A stretch of 64,000 nucleotides of DNA, from positions 4,321,501 through 4,385,500 of the forward strand of contig JABWDB010000009.1 of the NCBI GenBank assembly GCA_019614645.1. The letters are read 5' to 3'. This DNA comes from Stratiolaelaps scimitus (taxonomy: Eukaryota > Arthropoda > Arachnida > Mesostigmata > Laelapidae). The notes below the pieces were generated by a model. It searched no databases. It was not told the origin of the DNA and was given only the letters and a program-made list of their open reading frames with translations. The translations under genes were made by a program, and so were the position numbers. Below, piece after piece: positions 11,162 to 23,917 of this stretch (position 1 is its first letter; every line of letters starts with the position of its first letter).

Positions 11162-14100
11162 CCGGTGCCACAACATATTCAACATGAGTGATGAAAGAGC
11201 TAACTACTGAATCAATCGAGGAATCAGACTACGATTAAAATCACATTGCTAACCAATGCATGTTAAAGTGGTACCCGGTATTCGTATATATACGAGACGA
11301 TGTGAAATGAGATCATTGACCTCAAATGAAACGAAAGCAGTCGTAGAACACCCTTCGCCACAACACGAATGTTGACCACCGTTTCAAATGGGCAGCTCAT
11401 AAATGCTACACGTATTGCACTGGCAAGAATGTTTGCAACTGACGGGCGTAGCGAATTCAGTCGAAGAAACTGATCGCTGGGAAGCTTCGTCGAAGCTTAT
11501 TGTTTGCTGCAAACAGCTAGAGCCACCACTACCCGGAAGTCAGCCATGCAACTATTATTTACGTTCCTATTTCAATATCATTACGAAATGTACTAAAACT
11601 GGTCATCCACATTATTGCCGTCGGCAGTAACCGTGCATGGGACGTTAGTGCTGAAATGTTCAAGCGTCTTCACAAACAAAAGTTGTTCTGGTCCAAGCTA
11701 TAAGGTGTTTCTTGTGTGATCAGCTCGCTATATGTTAAGTTTCTATAATGGAAAGCATACTCCGCCGTGGGTAAAACCCGCTACGTTGCCAATGAGCTCT
11801 GGCCTTGTCTATGTGTTTGCTTTGGAAGAATCGAGTGACCAATAATCGTTCTCTTGCATTATCGACCTTGTGCACGACAAACAGTAGGTAAACGATGAGC
11901 TTCAGCATTTTGACGACAAATATATCAGGATTTATGCAGGGCAAAATCGAGAACGGGTGTAAATTGGGCTATATATATTCTTCAAGAGGAGGATCCTCGA
12001 TAGATACACCATCCAACATAGGACGTTTCTACGTAAAGACGTGAAGAAGACGATTTATCATAAACCACAGCGCTATAGTAAAGGTTTCTGGATAACCTTG
12101 GTTGGGGAGGGGCACTGCCAAGCCTATTCTTAACTAATCTGCCGGCCCACTATAACGTGGTACTTGTTCTTGCCTAATTGAGACGTAATTACAGCGAATA
12201 TTATACGAGCTCTCGAAATTAGTCGATAGACAGCGACTTTCGCAGTGCCGCGTTACGTTCTGATGAATTCTACTATGGTGCTAAGCGTGGTATGCCCAGA
12301 CACATGCTGAATATATTTTCTCTAAATTATGAAACCGCCTCCCAACAGGTTTCTAACGTGCAACCATGAACGTGGATGTCGCCTACGAGACAATAATGGG
12401 TCGCTCTAACAATACACTATATATTATATATAGCTTTCTCTAACGTTATATTAACCCTTGTTGTCTCCGTTGGGTCTCAGTCTGCTCGTTCCGGCGGTGA
12501 GAGGTGAACGCGAATCTTAGAGTCCTCTCATGTGATCAACGTGATCGGAGCCCGAGCGCTCCTTCGTGTGTCCAAGGTCGTTCGTTGTCTCTGTGGTGAT
12601 TAGGTATACAAAGTATATTAGGTTAGGTTAAGAAGTCTCACGTCATAAGTAACGGCCTGAAGGACGCACCTGCCGCCAGCATCGTCTCGGCCTCTTAGCA
12701 AACTCACCAGGACAGCAGAGTCCTTGGGGGAGGTAAAGGGGAATTGTTATTCAACAGGGCTATATTGAGTTGCTCCTTGATTAGAGCATACAAGCGATTT
12801 TCAAATAAAAGCGTTCCCAACAAGAACATGACTCTGCACACGCTCGTAGCGCTTCGTATAGATCCTAGGTGCTGTTCGCCGCCTGTTCCAATGGTGTGCA
12901 CGCTTTATGGCCGCCACCAAGAAGCTTACTTATACGTGAGCTTCTCTGCGTTGGACAAACGTCTGAAGGCTCACATTAGTGTTACCTATTCGAAGTATCA
13001 TACCTGCTGTGAAGGTTGACGTCTCTGAGCGGCGAGCCAAGGAGCGGTCGACCTTTCCGAGCAGAACTTTTCGTAGGACTAGTCCTCTCTCTCCAGCGGT
13101 AGTCAACAAATTTAACTCCGAACATCCATAGAGCAATGCATACGCCACGCACATAGACCAATTAACCGGCGTGTTGCCGGCAGAGCTGGCGATCTGTACA
13201 TACCTAAAACACCATATAAAGCTCGCTCGTTCGGTTTGTGTGCGCACGTCTGAAGCAAGAATATATGTAAGTTTTCCTTGCGAAGTGCCCTTCTCGCCTT
13301 TGTCAGGCCAGACGCTCATTCTCTCATTATTTCTTCCCGTGTGCCGGGCACATAAATTTGTCTGAACTAGAAAAATAATTAAAATAAACCTCAGCCATTT
13401 TCAGGATGGGTTTAGAGAATGGGTAGTGAATAATTAGAAACTGTATTCAGCGCCATCGGAAACGATTAAGTTCGACGGCTGCCGTGCAAATCGAGTCAGC
13501 GCCTCAATAACTCTGAGAGACCTAACATATTATGAGTTCTAACTGAATTATACATATCACTATCTATTCATGTACAATATGTAAACGTTTAGTCAACAGG
13601 ATGACTTTCCATCGGTACTAAGCAGGATATCCTATGGTACCCACGCATGTTCGGTCATAGATCGAACAAACTCAACATCTGGTTTCGATCTGACAGCTCC
13701 GTCCGTTCAGACATCTGATGTATTCTCCTCTTGCGCGTGTCCTATGTGATTCTATGGAGATCCCCGCTTCAATTGCATAGTCGTTATTCAAGGCGTGTCG
13801 GGTAAACCGCACCGGATGCAGATGGCAGTGTAGAATCTGCAAGCGGAACATCCGGCCTGGAACGGCTGTTTTGCTTGACTTTCCCCGAGAGGTTTTCGGG
13901 AGCGATGAAGTCGCGCTCCGGGTGCGGCTCACAGTGACGCGAGCACAGGACATGGGGCTAAATAGGAGGTTGTGCAGGGGGAGGGGGCAGAACACAGCTA
14001 CATCCGGTTGTGCATGCTTGTAAATGCATCCTTCGCATATCGAACTCGATTCCGACAAACTTGACAAGCATCAATAGTGACAGCAATAGAAACGGCGAAC

Positions 14101-14950
14101 TGAATATCTATCCAGCACCCCCCGCCCCCCCAAACTAACTAACTAACGCAGGCCAAGCCAAGCATCATTACCTTCCGCTGCTAGCATATGTGTTCGAGCG
14201 TATGATATTGGTGCGTGCGGGGAAGACGACGACGACATTATCAGCATATCCTGTGCGGTTGTTGTTTTCACACGTTTTATTTTCTATCGACGATGCGGCG
14301 GTTGCCTGCTACCGCCTGCCAGAGGGAGACGGAGAGAACGAGAGAGAGAGAGCACAACGATTTTCGAAGTTTGCGGCACCAGCAGTGGCTCCAGATTCGA
14401 GTATCGTCGTTGCAAATCTCCCACTGGTTGGACTCATGTCATAGAAGAAAGCTACATAGTTTACATCGATGCGGAGAATCAACGGGAGAGTGACGGGCTG
14501 TCAATTGTTCGTAATCATTCAAGTCCTACGGGCTAGAGGCTCGCGCTGATTGATGGTACCGCTACATTTGACTGAGAAGTTCAGCTGGCGCAGTATAAAA
14601 ACTTTAGCATAACACAAAAAACAACAACATCTATCCTATAATATATTACAGTTACAGTAGAGGCGTGCTAATTTTTCTGCCTCTCTGCCCCAACTACGAT
14701 ATTCAGTGCTTTGTTCTTATATCGGTACGCGTGTACTATACATACAAGTAAAAAAATCAGCAGGCGGCATACATTCGCGTTGTTACATGCCGGCATCGGC
14801 CATCTTCCGATCTCTGTGTGAAGCAGCCAAACAGCGCTGTATATTCTGTTCTGGCCGGTTTGGAGTTCGGACTTTTTTTTTTCTAGATAACGATAGAGGT
14901 CGTTTATTCGAATACATATATGATCCATGCCTTTATTTCATCTGATTGTG
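9535..14950. other. No gene recognised; one (TA)n tract
   Basis: Nothing recognisable on either strand. A TA microsatellite lies at 11127-11158. A TTAGG-like motif, ATTAGGTTAGGTTAAG, is at about 12618-12633 and recurs inverted at about 20359. The 131-codon minus frame at 13672-14067 has no recognised domain. Confidence 0.5.
11127..11158. repeat. (TA)n microsatellite
   Basis: About 16 TA units. Confidence 0.95.
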
Positions 14951-15386
14951 TATCTTAAAATATGCAATAATTAGAGAAGCCGTTGGGGATAGGGTGTCAA
15001 CACGAAGCCATCATGGTACATGGTATTCTGCATAGCGAAGGAGAGGCGCTGCAAAAGGAAGAATCCTGCGTGGTTCTCCCGGTGGGGCAGATCAGCCTGT
15101 GGTACATAGGCTCCTTCGAGGAAATTAACAGTGAGGGGGAAGTGTCCGCCTTTCGAAGGCAAGAGGAAACGAGGTGAGTTGCCTGAAGGGCGGCGTACTT
15201 CCGTAGCTTAGTCTGCCCCGTACCGGGTACCGTGTGACCGGGGGTGGTTAACATAGGAGGGTGCGGTGAAAGGGGGTGATGGTGAGGCCGTCAGAGCGGC
15301 GCCCGTCCGCAGAGTTGAGGCCCTACGGCTCCAGTGTGCAAGGGATGCCAGCAGAGCGGAGGGCCCTCACGAGCGCATCATGAGTC
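14951..15386 (-). mobile_element. 5'-truncated copy of the RLE retrotransposon
   Basis: Read on the minus strand, this matches the 3' end of the element at 1-1550, from about codon 350 of that frame to beyond its end. Shared peptides include TKLRKYAALQATHL and, in another frame, NFLEG and FLLQRLS, so frameshifts have broken the endonuclease region. It ends with ATTATTGCATATTTTAAG, the same terminus as the copy at 35168-35697. The truncated head and preserved tail are typical of incomplete reverse transcription. Confidence 0.85.
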
Positions 15387-16299
15387 GAGAGTTCGCTGCG
15401 AGTTCCTCATTCGTAGCTGGTTAGCTGCTGCCAATAGCAGCAGAGGTGAAAGGGGTAAAAGAAATACGCCGCATGCGCCACTTGAAGACTCGACGCGAGG
15501 CGGTGGTGGCTGCGGCGGTGGCTACGGCGATAGCTACGGCTACAACAACACCTGAAGGAGCGTGAAACGCCGGGGTCCACCGGTGTGGAACTGAAACAAC
15601 CTCTGGACGCGTATGAGACAAGTAACCTTGCACGGTACGAACCCCCTACAGAGAGATGGCCATCCTTTTTCATCTACCCGACTTCTTAACGGAGTGATAT
15701 TCACTCGAGCCTGAATACTGCACGGTATATGAGCAATAATAATTATCATTATTACTAGTATTATTGTTACTCTGATCGTACCAACGAAATATCCTAAATT
15801 TTGTCAGGATTTATCAGCAGAGGGTGTGGCTATCTTTCCGTTCACTACGGACTTCGTGCCGCGTCCTGATATTCTGTACAGATGTACAAGTGAAAGAATT
15901 ACAAAAAGCACCTGGGGTCTATCTGAACTTCGTATTCTCACTCGCCATTATAACTTTCCAGAGCGTTGACGATAATACAGAATGACTAGCCGATTTTCTC
16001 GTTCCGGTGGCTTTTTCTCGTCGCCGAAGGACTGGGCTCACCCTTCCTTTTTTTGCATTGCTGCACGACTATTGCAATTTGCCTGCTGGTGACTGATCGC
16101 TAGTCAGAACATGGTCCGATGAACGGCTTTCTATATATCAGATCAAAACAAAATGTATCCAAATATAGAAAATTCAATCCTATTTTTCGCAATATGATAC
16201 AAAGTAAACCATGACGTTGTACACGCACCTAATTATAGCTCGAGCTTAGTCGGTCCTCGGCGCCTGTGCGTTCGGATTCTATCGGACAGGGTTCAATAA
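15387..16299. other. No gene recognised
   Basis: Contains a GGC-rich patch at about 15500-15545 and short AAT/ATT tracts at 15730-15770. Nothing else is recognisable. Confidence 0.5.
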
Positions 16300-17830
16300 T
16301 ACTGCAAATAGAGACAGGCGGCCTAGAAGGAACGAACGCGGTCTACAACCAAAGGCAGAAAATACACCAAAATAGAAATCAAAACAGCAATGAGGAACAT
16401 AATCCCTCTGGGAAGGAAACTATTATAAACTGAAGCTGGAAACACGTTTAAATGGAAATAGGGGCGCGGCAGGATGAAATACAATCGTTAGAAGACAAAT
16501 TGGAAAACCGCAAACAACAATGACTAGAGAAGACAGAGCAGAGAACAGGGTAAATGACAGACAAGGATGAAGAACAAACGGATTGCGAATTCTGGGAAAC
16601 AGAACAATTAATAGCAGAGCTAATCGAAGGTAAAGTTTCCTGTGAGTCAGGACAACTGAAGAAATAGCCAACAGATCGAAACAAAGGTGGCCGAAAGCGG
16701 CGTAGAAGAAGAAGGTGGAATTCATGAGGGGAGAGGCATACTAAATGAGAAAGAAGCAACAGCTCTCCTTATCAGCGAAAAGTACACAAATATGGACAAC
16801 ATATTTGAAAAATGCTTGACATGCGAATCCAAGACTTAAACAAACTTCGGCCCAACGTCAATGAACAAAAACCTATCAGAATTGCCGAGGAAAAAAACAC
16901 TGTTCACATAGAAGATGAAAATGAAAATGGATATGCCACGCCCAAACAAATAGCAATAAAGAGATTTAAAACGCATTCAGACGTCAATGAAGTTATTGAC
17001 ATAATCGAAAGGGCGATAACAACAAAATAGAACAAAATAGTAATAAAAACATAGGAATCTATATGTATTATAACAACTGAAGAAGACCATAAAGACCTAA
17101 CAAATGGCGAAGTGTTGGGATGTCTCGAAACTCGGCACGACATAAATCTTGAGCTAAGTGACAATATCGAGAAGGAGGAACAGATTTATAGAAACAGACA
17201 AACGAGAGATCTAAGCACCCTCGTCATTGCCAGTAATGAACGAACATATGCACGAATGGTAGGACACATGAAGTTGTGCCTGAGAATATCACGGGGTATG
17301 CAAACGAAATAGGATCACCACTAGCGACGAAGTAAAGATCAGACTAACAGTTAACAAATAAAGTGGCGAGATAAAAGGAACATTAAACATTTCAAGGGCA
17401 ACATCGCCAACACTACAAACATAAATGTTGACCAAGTGGAAGGCAGACTGCAAAGAGCATCAATTATAAGAGGCCTTACGACGAAACCACTAAAGCACAA
17501 GTAAAGGTAAAGCTTCATTGATTTATTAAAGGAACTGCATACAATGCTTAAGTTCTCTTATATGCCATGCAAAGGAAATCGCAACCGCACTCCTGAAAGT
17601 AGAGGAAGACCAAGTACGATTACTACTCGAAAACTATAACAGTGTCGGGACAACGATCGTCCTGGTGAACTGGGAAGGAGCTACAGAATTGAAAGAATAA
17701 AAAGAAAAGCTAAGAATTGATTGGATTTGGCGCCACGGGCAGAGGACACCGAAAATGTGCTTCAATTGTCCAGCTTACGGCCACTGGGTAACTATACAAT
17801 TACTATATTTTTTGCCGCTAATAAAAATGA
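16300..17830 (+). pseudogene. Degenerate gag-like (ORF1) region of a non-LTR retrotransposon
   Basis: The plus strand is unusually A-rich and lysine/glutamate/asparagine-coding for about 1.5 kb. The longest surviving pieces are 73 codons (16812-17030) and 67 codons (17112-17312). Downstream, a frame reads VRLLLENYNSVGTTIVLVNW, then after a stop EKLRIDWIW, then MCFNCPAYGHW at 17755. The last is a CxxCxxxxH zinc knuckle whose fourth cysteine is replaced by glutamine. That order, a coiled or charged stretch followed by an RNA-binding knuckle, is typical of ORF1 of R1/TRAS-like or related retroelements. It is heavily broken by stops and is not functional. The exact clade is inference. Confidence 0.55.
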
Positions 17831-20800
17831 TGCAAATGCATCAGGGGTCGCAATAGGAGCGTTACTGTAGAACACTGGCTATAATAGTATTCTGGAACAA
17901 AAATACATGACTATGATAATTCGATCATGTGCAGGCATCCAACCACGTAGTCCACTGCCTATAACCGGTAATAGATTACTAAACTCAATCGGCACATTTT
18001 AGAGAGAAATAATAAATAATATTAATATTACCAATAACATTGCCCTAAGTTCATGTTGTGCTTACAATGTCTCGTTGTGAAGCCACACATAGATCGTACT
18101 TGCAACGCTAACTAACCGTTCCTCGTTCGATATCTAGACCTGGTCACTCTGACGGACGAGAGACAGACATGCGGCGTTCCATCTTGTGTTTCTTCGAACT
18201 CTGTGCAGCTTACATTATCATTGAAACAGGCCATCGACGACAACTGTTCAAAGCTGGCAGGCCCCCACTTCCTAGTCCTTAGTTAGTTTCTTTTCATTAT
18301 GTCCGAACGTCGCCTCATCGTCATAAATCCGAGGCGAATTTTGCTGCTGTGCAATGAGCGAGCACCTCATTAAAGAATCTGCGAGCAGTCTTCCTGAGAT
18401 CTTCTTTCTTTCTGCTTTTTTCTCGTTCGAGCGAACAGCAACATCAGGGTCGATTCCTGAAATCGAAGCTTCGCCGCCCGCTGATCTCGTGAGTTCGCAC
18501 AGCCGTGTTCTGATTCGTCCAGGTCGAGGCTTGCCTTGTGTAGCAGCTAGTGCCGCTTACGGAATTGCCTGGCAAAACGAATCGATAGTTAATGAGTATG
18601 TAATATACAAGTATATAAATATATATATATGTATATTTTATATAATTTTATATGATCAACAGCTAGGTACCATTTATTAATGATTAGTGTATGTTTCAAT
18701 AAATACTATCATATTGTAATATTCGCCTAATACCGTAACAACCTATACGTCGAAGCACGGTATACTGCTAAGCTGCTCTGCATCCAACAAGGCAGGATCA
18801 GATCGCTACAGCTCATTAGGTAGGGGACACCTGAACAAAAGCCGAGCGCCTTTAGATAGATTTCCTCGCGGAGGACTAGTCTCACCGGAACAGCTTGGTC
18901 AGCTCAATAGGATTCGTCATGGAGGGAGGCAGCGGCAATATGTCACAACCAAAGCTTTCATCAAGCGGCGTAAGAAGAGGTCGCGGGAGCGATGAAGGAT
19001 AACGGAGCTCGTAAGCAATTGTCGAGAATCATGTGACCTTCCTCATAGATACACTTAGAATATATATGTTTATCTCACGAATGATCACAATTACAACTAG
19101 CGGGTGTAGACAACGTGAGGACTACCCGAATCGATAATTGTTACTAAATCGCTAACGTGTGTTTATGGCCATATATTATGTATATGTATTTAATTAAATA
19201 CAATGTGTATCTAAAATAGTGAACTAAATTCCCAGAACGAAGGCGCTTGCTTAAAAAAGACGCATTTCGACTTTCCTCCGTTATTACCATTACAAACATA
19301 AACTATCTGACTAAGCTTAAGGCAAGGCTGAAAGAGATCATGTTGCAATGAGACGAGCTATATAGCTGCAGTCTTATTTTGGGAAACAGACCTGGGGCGT
19401 CCAGCTCTGCTGAGTTGGCCACTGTCCGCTGGTAAGATGCCTGCATCGCTGGGCGGTTGCAATCCAAGTCCAGAGCGAAGTACAACTCGCTTGAGAGAAC
19501 TCTGAAAACAGCCTCTTATGCCCCTTGCTACATTTAATAGCATCGGTGTAGCTATAGAACATAATATACATATGGAGAAATTGCTGAGATGTATACGTTC
19601 CCGTGCATGTAAGTGCTTTGAGGTACTACATCTTCACATCTGGACACGAGGGAATTAAATCAACACTGACACCTTCTTGTAGAACGCCGAGGGCTATCTT
19701 AAAGCCAGTTCGTACGCGAATGTTATGAAGGTCTCCTACTTTCACCATACATGAAAGTATTCACAGACATGAAGGCAGACATTTAAAGTTGTACAGGGTG
19801 GTCCGATACAGATAAGGAGTACATTAATAAATAAATTGACGAAGGTGATATCATAACGAAATAATCCCATGTTACTCACTCTACAGGACTACAGGATTCC
19901 TATTCGTACATCGAATGAATGTTGTATGAGTGGGGCCATCGTCAATCTGACTTGAATCTCCAGCATGTTCATTAGATAGACTATTTCTTGTATTTTTTCA
20001 ACGCCCGTCCCGCGATGAGAACACCTAAACTGAACTGAATCTTGATGCGGTTCATCCTCCCTTGTCATCCCGCGGGGTGTTTGCCAGAGGCGTCCGTCTG
20101 GGACCTTTAAACGTGGCTCGACTTTCAAGAAGAGCCCACCCACCTCTTATTGATCCGAGCCCTTCGAGCAGCTACTCGGCCGGAGACGTAAAAATAACAG
20201 CCAACATTTTCTTCGCTGAGAAAAACACGAAACCGAACGAAGCGATCTGAGCGGATCTGGATAGCTGCGAAGTGCCCCACTGCCGTTCACGGACTTTAGG
20301 CACATGTCGCACTGTCAATTAGCTCACGTGCAGCTGAGAAACGCGCCCGACACACGCCTTAACCTAACCTAATCTGTCTCCTTCGGACTTTGTGAAACTT
20401 GGACGTCGATCTTATTGTAAGGGAACGATGGACCGGGTGTCACCCGTGTTCGCGTTCATGAGACAACGCTATAGGCTGCAAACGCTATTAGAGGTGACCA
20501 TCGAACATATATCTCTGTCTGATATGTCGACAGCGGGCTGGGCTCGTCGGTCGGGCTGTGCCCAGTTAGTGGGTGACATTATATATTTTTGATACCTGTT
20601 GCTTCTACATCGCGTAACGTTCTGCTTGTAATCCGTGTAGAGGTGACGTGGTGCACGTAGTTTCTGTATGACGATATTCATGCTATTTTTGTCCTCGTTT
20701 ATGCTTCCTCCGCTGCAGAATATCCAACCTCGGGTTGCGGGTTCTGGAGCGCAAACTGAGCGCAGATTCCCGCCTGAGGCTCTGAGCAAATGTCATGACC

Positions 20801-21493
20801 GATTCAGCTCGGGGATGTTTTCATAAAGCAACAAGATACAAAGTAGAAATTACATTTCCATTCTCTCTAACTAGGACAGGTTACGTATATCTGCAAGTAA
20901 CACGTTTCTGTCAGTATGACGGCCATCGGAGCAGCAAATTGACGCCCACACGGAAATCACTCGTGTCCATTGAGCGATCAGCGATTTACCTTCTTTCTGG
21001 AAGCCTTTTCCTCGTTACGTCTACCTTTCGGGTAAAAAGTTGTATCGTATCTGCTTGACCACCCACGGCGTGAGCTGTTTTGTGTCAATCATGACGAAAG
21101 TCAACAAGAACTAATGTAAACGCTAGAGAAACATGCGCACAATGAATCAGTGGATCATTTATCACTCGCTTGTGGGAAGGGTGCCACGGCGAGGCGATAA
21201 CCAGGGAACGTCATGGAGGAATTGGATAGCGAACAGCTTGGATTGCGTTGGCTGAAATAGAAAGGACGAGAACAGGAGTCATGAAAACCAGATCAATATA
21301 CAGTGGATAATAGAGCACGGAAACGCAACGCACACGATATTGTGTCGGCGTACTTCGCCTGAAATGGGTGGTTACTAGGGCCCGTCTCGGGCCCGCGGTA
21401 GTTCGAATCATCCATGCCAGAGATCGAGTGCCAAGAATCTCAACGGATAATTTTAATTGGCCCACTTACCTCCATTAGCTTTACGTAGAGTAG
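17831..21493. other. No gene recognised
   Basis: Mostly AT-rich sequence with short TA tracts at 18618-18660. The inverted partner of the TTAGG-like motif is at about 20359-20374. The phrase ACAGGGTGGTCCG at 19794 resembles the ends of some Tc1-like elements, but no partner end was found. The hairpin GGGCCC-gtctc-GGGCCC at about 21379-21395 lies just before GTAGTTCGAATC, a weak tRNA-like B-box. Confidence 0.5.
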
Positions 21494-21668
21494 ATTTTTC
21501 GGGCGGGCTATCAGTCTCAAACATTTTAGTGTGCACGGAACATCTTCGGTATTGCTTCATACGACGGGCCTCTTTTTAATGCAAGTGCACAACGGTGCCG
21601 ATCGACTCCGTTCAGCTACGACCCTTCCCCGATTGCAAGACGCACACGAATGGACAACGCCACCCGGA
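21494..21668 (-). mobile_element. SINE family A (tRNA-derived) copy 1
   Basis: On the minus strand this reads GGCGTTGTCCATTCGTGTG, then CTTGCAATCGGGG, then a degraded B-box, then CACCGTTG and the 3' region with ATGAAGCAATACCG. It ends near GCCCGAAAAAT. The copies at 23750-23880 and 60192-60380 align along its length. The layout of box A, a CTTGCAA anticodon-like loop and box B is that of a tRNA-derived SINE transcribed by RNA polymerase III. Its own B-box is mutated, so it is probably silent. Confidence 0.7.
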
Positions 21669-21947
21669 GTCTCCTCGTCTGAACTGGGTCTGCTTCGTGT
21701 CAACGGTATACACATGTCTCTTCATTCAGAGGTTCTTGAACACACCTGGTGAATTCTAGTTATGGTGCCTGTTACGCTCATTGAAAACAAGTATGTTGCT
21801 TGTGCGTACTTGATTGCTGGCTGGTCGATCGCTCCGAGATATCGTCTTGGATGCATTTTCCTCTTTAGACAGTTGAAACATTTTTCTCGACATATCGTGT
21901 CCATGAACGTAGAGGAGAAGCAAGGTGACGCAGAAGCTTATTCCGCA

Positions 21948-21970
21948 TTTTTTTTTTTTTTTTTTTTTTT
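21948..21970. repeat. Poly-T run of 23
   Basis: Twenty-three T residues followed by AGAGGAGG. On the minus strand it would be a poly-A tail, but no retroposed body was recognised beside it. Confidence 0.9.
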
Positions 21971-23111
21971 AGAGGAGGAAATTTTCTTCCGCATTATTTC
22001 GCATTATCATCAAGCTACTGTACAACTCACCCATTGCTACGTTGTGCCTGTGGCATAAACGAAAACCGAGAAGGGCATGCTATCTATTCAGAGGTAGTTG
22101 ATAAATAAGAATAGTCATTACTAATAATAATAATAATACTAACAAAATATAAAAACCGCACGTGCCATTTCAAAGCTCGTGCTGCATCGATGCTACTTTC
22201 ATTATTATTATTATAGGAGAAGATTGACAGCAACATGCCGGCATCGCACTGGCTGCCCCTCGCGCGCGATCGCAGCTCCATGTATCGAGAGGTAGGAATG
22301 TACATTGAAAACCCGCGCTGGTGGTACTCGTTGAAAGAGTGCCCTCAGTTGTTTCTAGTGATCGACAACTGGTCTCTCGAATCCGACACGAACCCGACGC
22401 CGATGCCATGTCGCTCATAGACCCGAGCCACATGAGCTTGTCTCCTCCATTAGCAGTCGAATCCGACGGACATCCCAACCTTTCCATGGGCAATGCTTGA
22501 TGTCAGTGCTGCTGCTGCTCGTCGTCTAGCACAGCTATCGTCATCAATGTGTTGCTGTTGTTGATGCTGATGCCGCTGCTGGTGGTGCCGTTGTTGGGGC
22601 TGCTATTGCAAGCCATGTTGTTGCCATCGCTGGCGGACGTTTATTTATCGCTGATGTCGAGTTGTCAAACTCGATTCCTTTGGGGATGGGCAACAAATGC
22701 TGCTTTACTCAGCCAGCTGCTCGTTCGGCTCCCTTGCTGCCGTCGCGTCGGCTGTTCGGTGACCGAACAACCAGCGGCGACATCAAGCGAATATAAACTT
22801 TGCTTTCCCGTCGGCGGTGGCTTCTGACCAACTTTTCGGAACTCGGGACGGAGCTGGTTCTGGGGTAGGGAACACCAGAAGTCGGGGACGTCGACGCCAT
22901 TAAATATTTATTAACCTCAAGTCGCCCTCCGCCTCTGTGGCGAACGGGACGCAGGCTGGGGCCGATCCCGCCGTCATCGCGCAGTCGGAACGACTGTAAC
23001 TGGCAGAGTGACGGGGGGGGGGGGGCGGTCGTCGTTGTTGTGGTCCACTACACCACTACCCCTACAGAGACCTTCTTATAACTTGGCAACTCCACCTGCT
23101 GTCCCTTTGTC

Positions 23112-23129
23112 ATATATATATATATATAT
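23112..23129. repeat. (AT)n microsatellite beside mariner end
   Basis: Nine AT units directly abut the 3' end of the mariner relic. Mariner inserts at TA, so the tract may have been the target site. Confidence 0.9.
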
Positions 23130-23750
23130 GTGTGTGACCCAAAAAAGGCGCACATATAAATTTCAATATCGGCCAAGCTAAGTGAGTTAAAACAAATATT
23201 TTTAGTATGAGTTAGAGGTACGCACCTCGTTTATTTATACACCGGCCCCAGAGTTCTGGCAGCCTTCTGATGGCTAGGTATGCTAAATCCATGTTTGCGT
23301 ACCTTTGACCACCTATAACCCTCTTTAATTGATGAAAGCAGCCATAATCACACGGGCTTAAATCGGGTGAATGGGAGGGTGAAACCTCCGCTCAATCTTG
23401 TTGGCCTTAAGCCAGGACCTTTGCTATGATGTGCCCTAGCATTGTCGTCGAGCAGCCACATCCGGTGCTTCCTATTGCCACGCCAATTATTCGTGAGTCC
23501 CTTCAAGAACTCGAGATATCGAGCCAAGTCCATTTTTTCTTTTGGGCCCAAAATCTCGTAGTAGCAAATGTGGTTGAAATCCATGTCAAGTGCATTACTT
23601 TAAGCTCGAACCTATTTGGTACTGCTACCGTCATTGCCTGTTCAGCTGGTCGCAGCTACTGTTTCACTTGATCTATTTCCGGTCCCCTATACAGACTGAC
23701 CCATTTCTCGTCCACTGTCTTGTTCGCAATGTCCCTGTCACCTTGCCTAA
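23130..23750 (-). pseudogene. Mariner transposase, C-terminal two-thirds, frameshifted
   Basis: Mariner transposases cut and paste the element using three aspartates (DD34D). On the minus strand the relic reads VDEKWVSLY (first aspartate, near 23720), a stop, KVMH, then CYYEILGPKEKMDLARYLEF, then WLLDDNARAHHSK (second aspartate, 23444-23446). After a frameshift it reads HSPDLSPCDYGCF (third aspartate, 23347-23349), then LAIRRLPELW and RGAYL with a stop at 23212-23214. The second and third aspartate codons are 97 nt apart where DD34D needs 105. A net loss of 8 nt therefore explains the frameshift. The 3' terminal segment (23133-23220) matches one end of the short element at 31431-31779. The upstream part is lost near the SINE at 23750. 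Confidence 0.88.
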
Positions 23751-23880
23751 ACTGCGCACAACAATGGCACACTTGTCGTCGACATGTAGGCGTACGGGTT
23801 CGATCCCAACCATTGCACATTTGCATTTAAAGGGGTTTGCCTTACGAAGCAATGCGAGTCAGCCTGGAAAATTTATTTAG
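23750..23880 (+). mobile_element. SINE family A (tRNA-derived) copy 2
   Basis: The plus strand reads ATGTAGGCGTACGGGTTCGATCCC, whose GGGTTCGATCC part is an intact polymerase III B-box at 23786. AACCATTGCACATTTGCA and ACGAAGCAATGCGAGTCAGCC follow, and the copy ends with GGAAAATTTA. It aligns with the minus-strand copies at 21494-21668 and 60192-60380. It abuts the broken 5' side of the mariner relic, so one may have inserted into or truncated the other. A CA-rich tract follows at 23890-23917. Confidence 0.75.
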
Positions 23881-23889
23881 ATAGACACC

Positions 23890-23917
23890 CACACACACAT
23901 ATATACACACACACACA
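23890..23917. repeat. (CA)n microsatellite
   Basis: Interrupted CA repeat just after the SINE tail. Such tracts often grow from SINE tails. Confidence 0.85.

Larger units (their letters stand above)
21669..23129. other. No gene recognised; simple repeats
   Basis: Contains a 23-base T run at 21948-21970. Inverted (TAA)n/(TTA)n tracts around 22125 and 22205 are separated by about 65 bp. The region at 22500-22630 is rich in CTG/TTG and gives leucine-rich spurious frames. A 13-base G run lies at 23013-23025 and an AT tract at 23112-23129. Confidence 0.5.

Noticed and set aside
19790..19806. ACAGGGTGGTCCG as a Tc1-like terminal repeat
   Set aside because: No inverted partner was found within several kilobases.
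21130..21230. Possible RLE zinc-knuckle fragment (ESVDHLSLACGKGATARR)
   Set aside because: A single short similarity with no flanking match to the RLE element.
21376..21412. tRNA-like hairpin followed by GTAGTTCGAATC
   Set aside because: The stem is a GGGCCC palindrome, the D-arm does not fold, and no acceptor stem exists.
22500..22830. Leucine-rich 92-codon frame as a membrane protein
   Set aside because: Produced by CTG/TTG-rich simple sequence; no start context or conserved segment.
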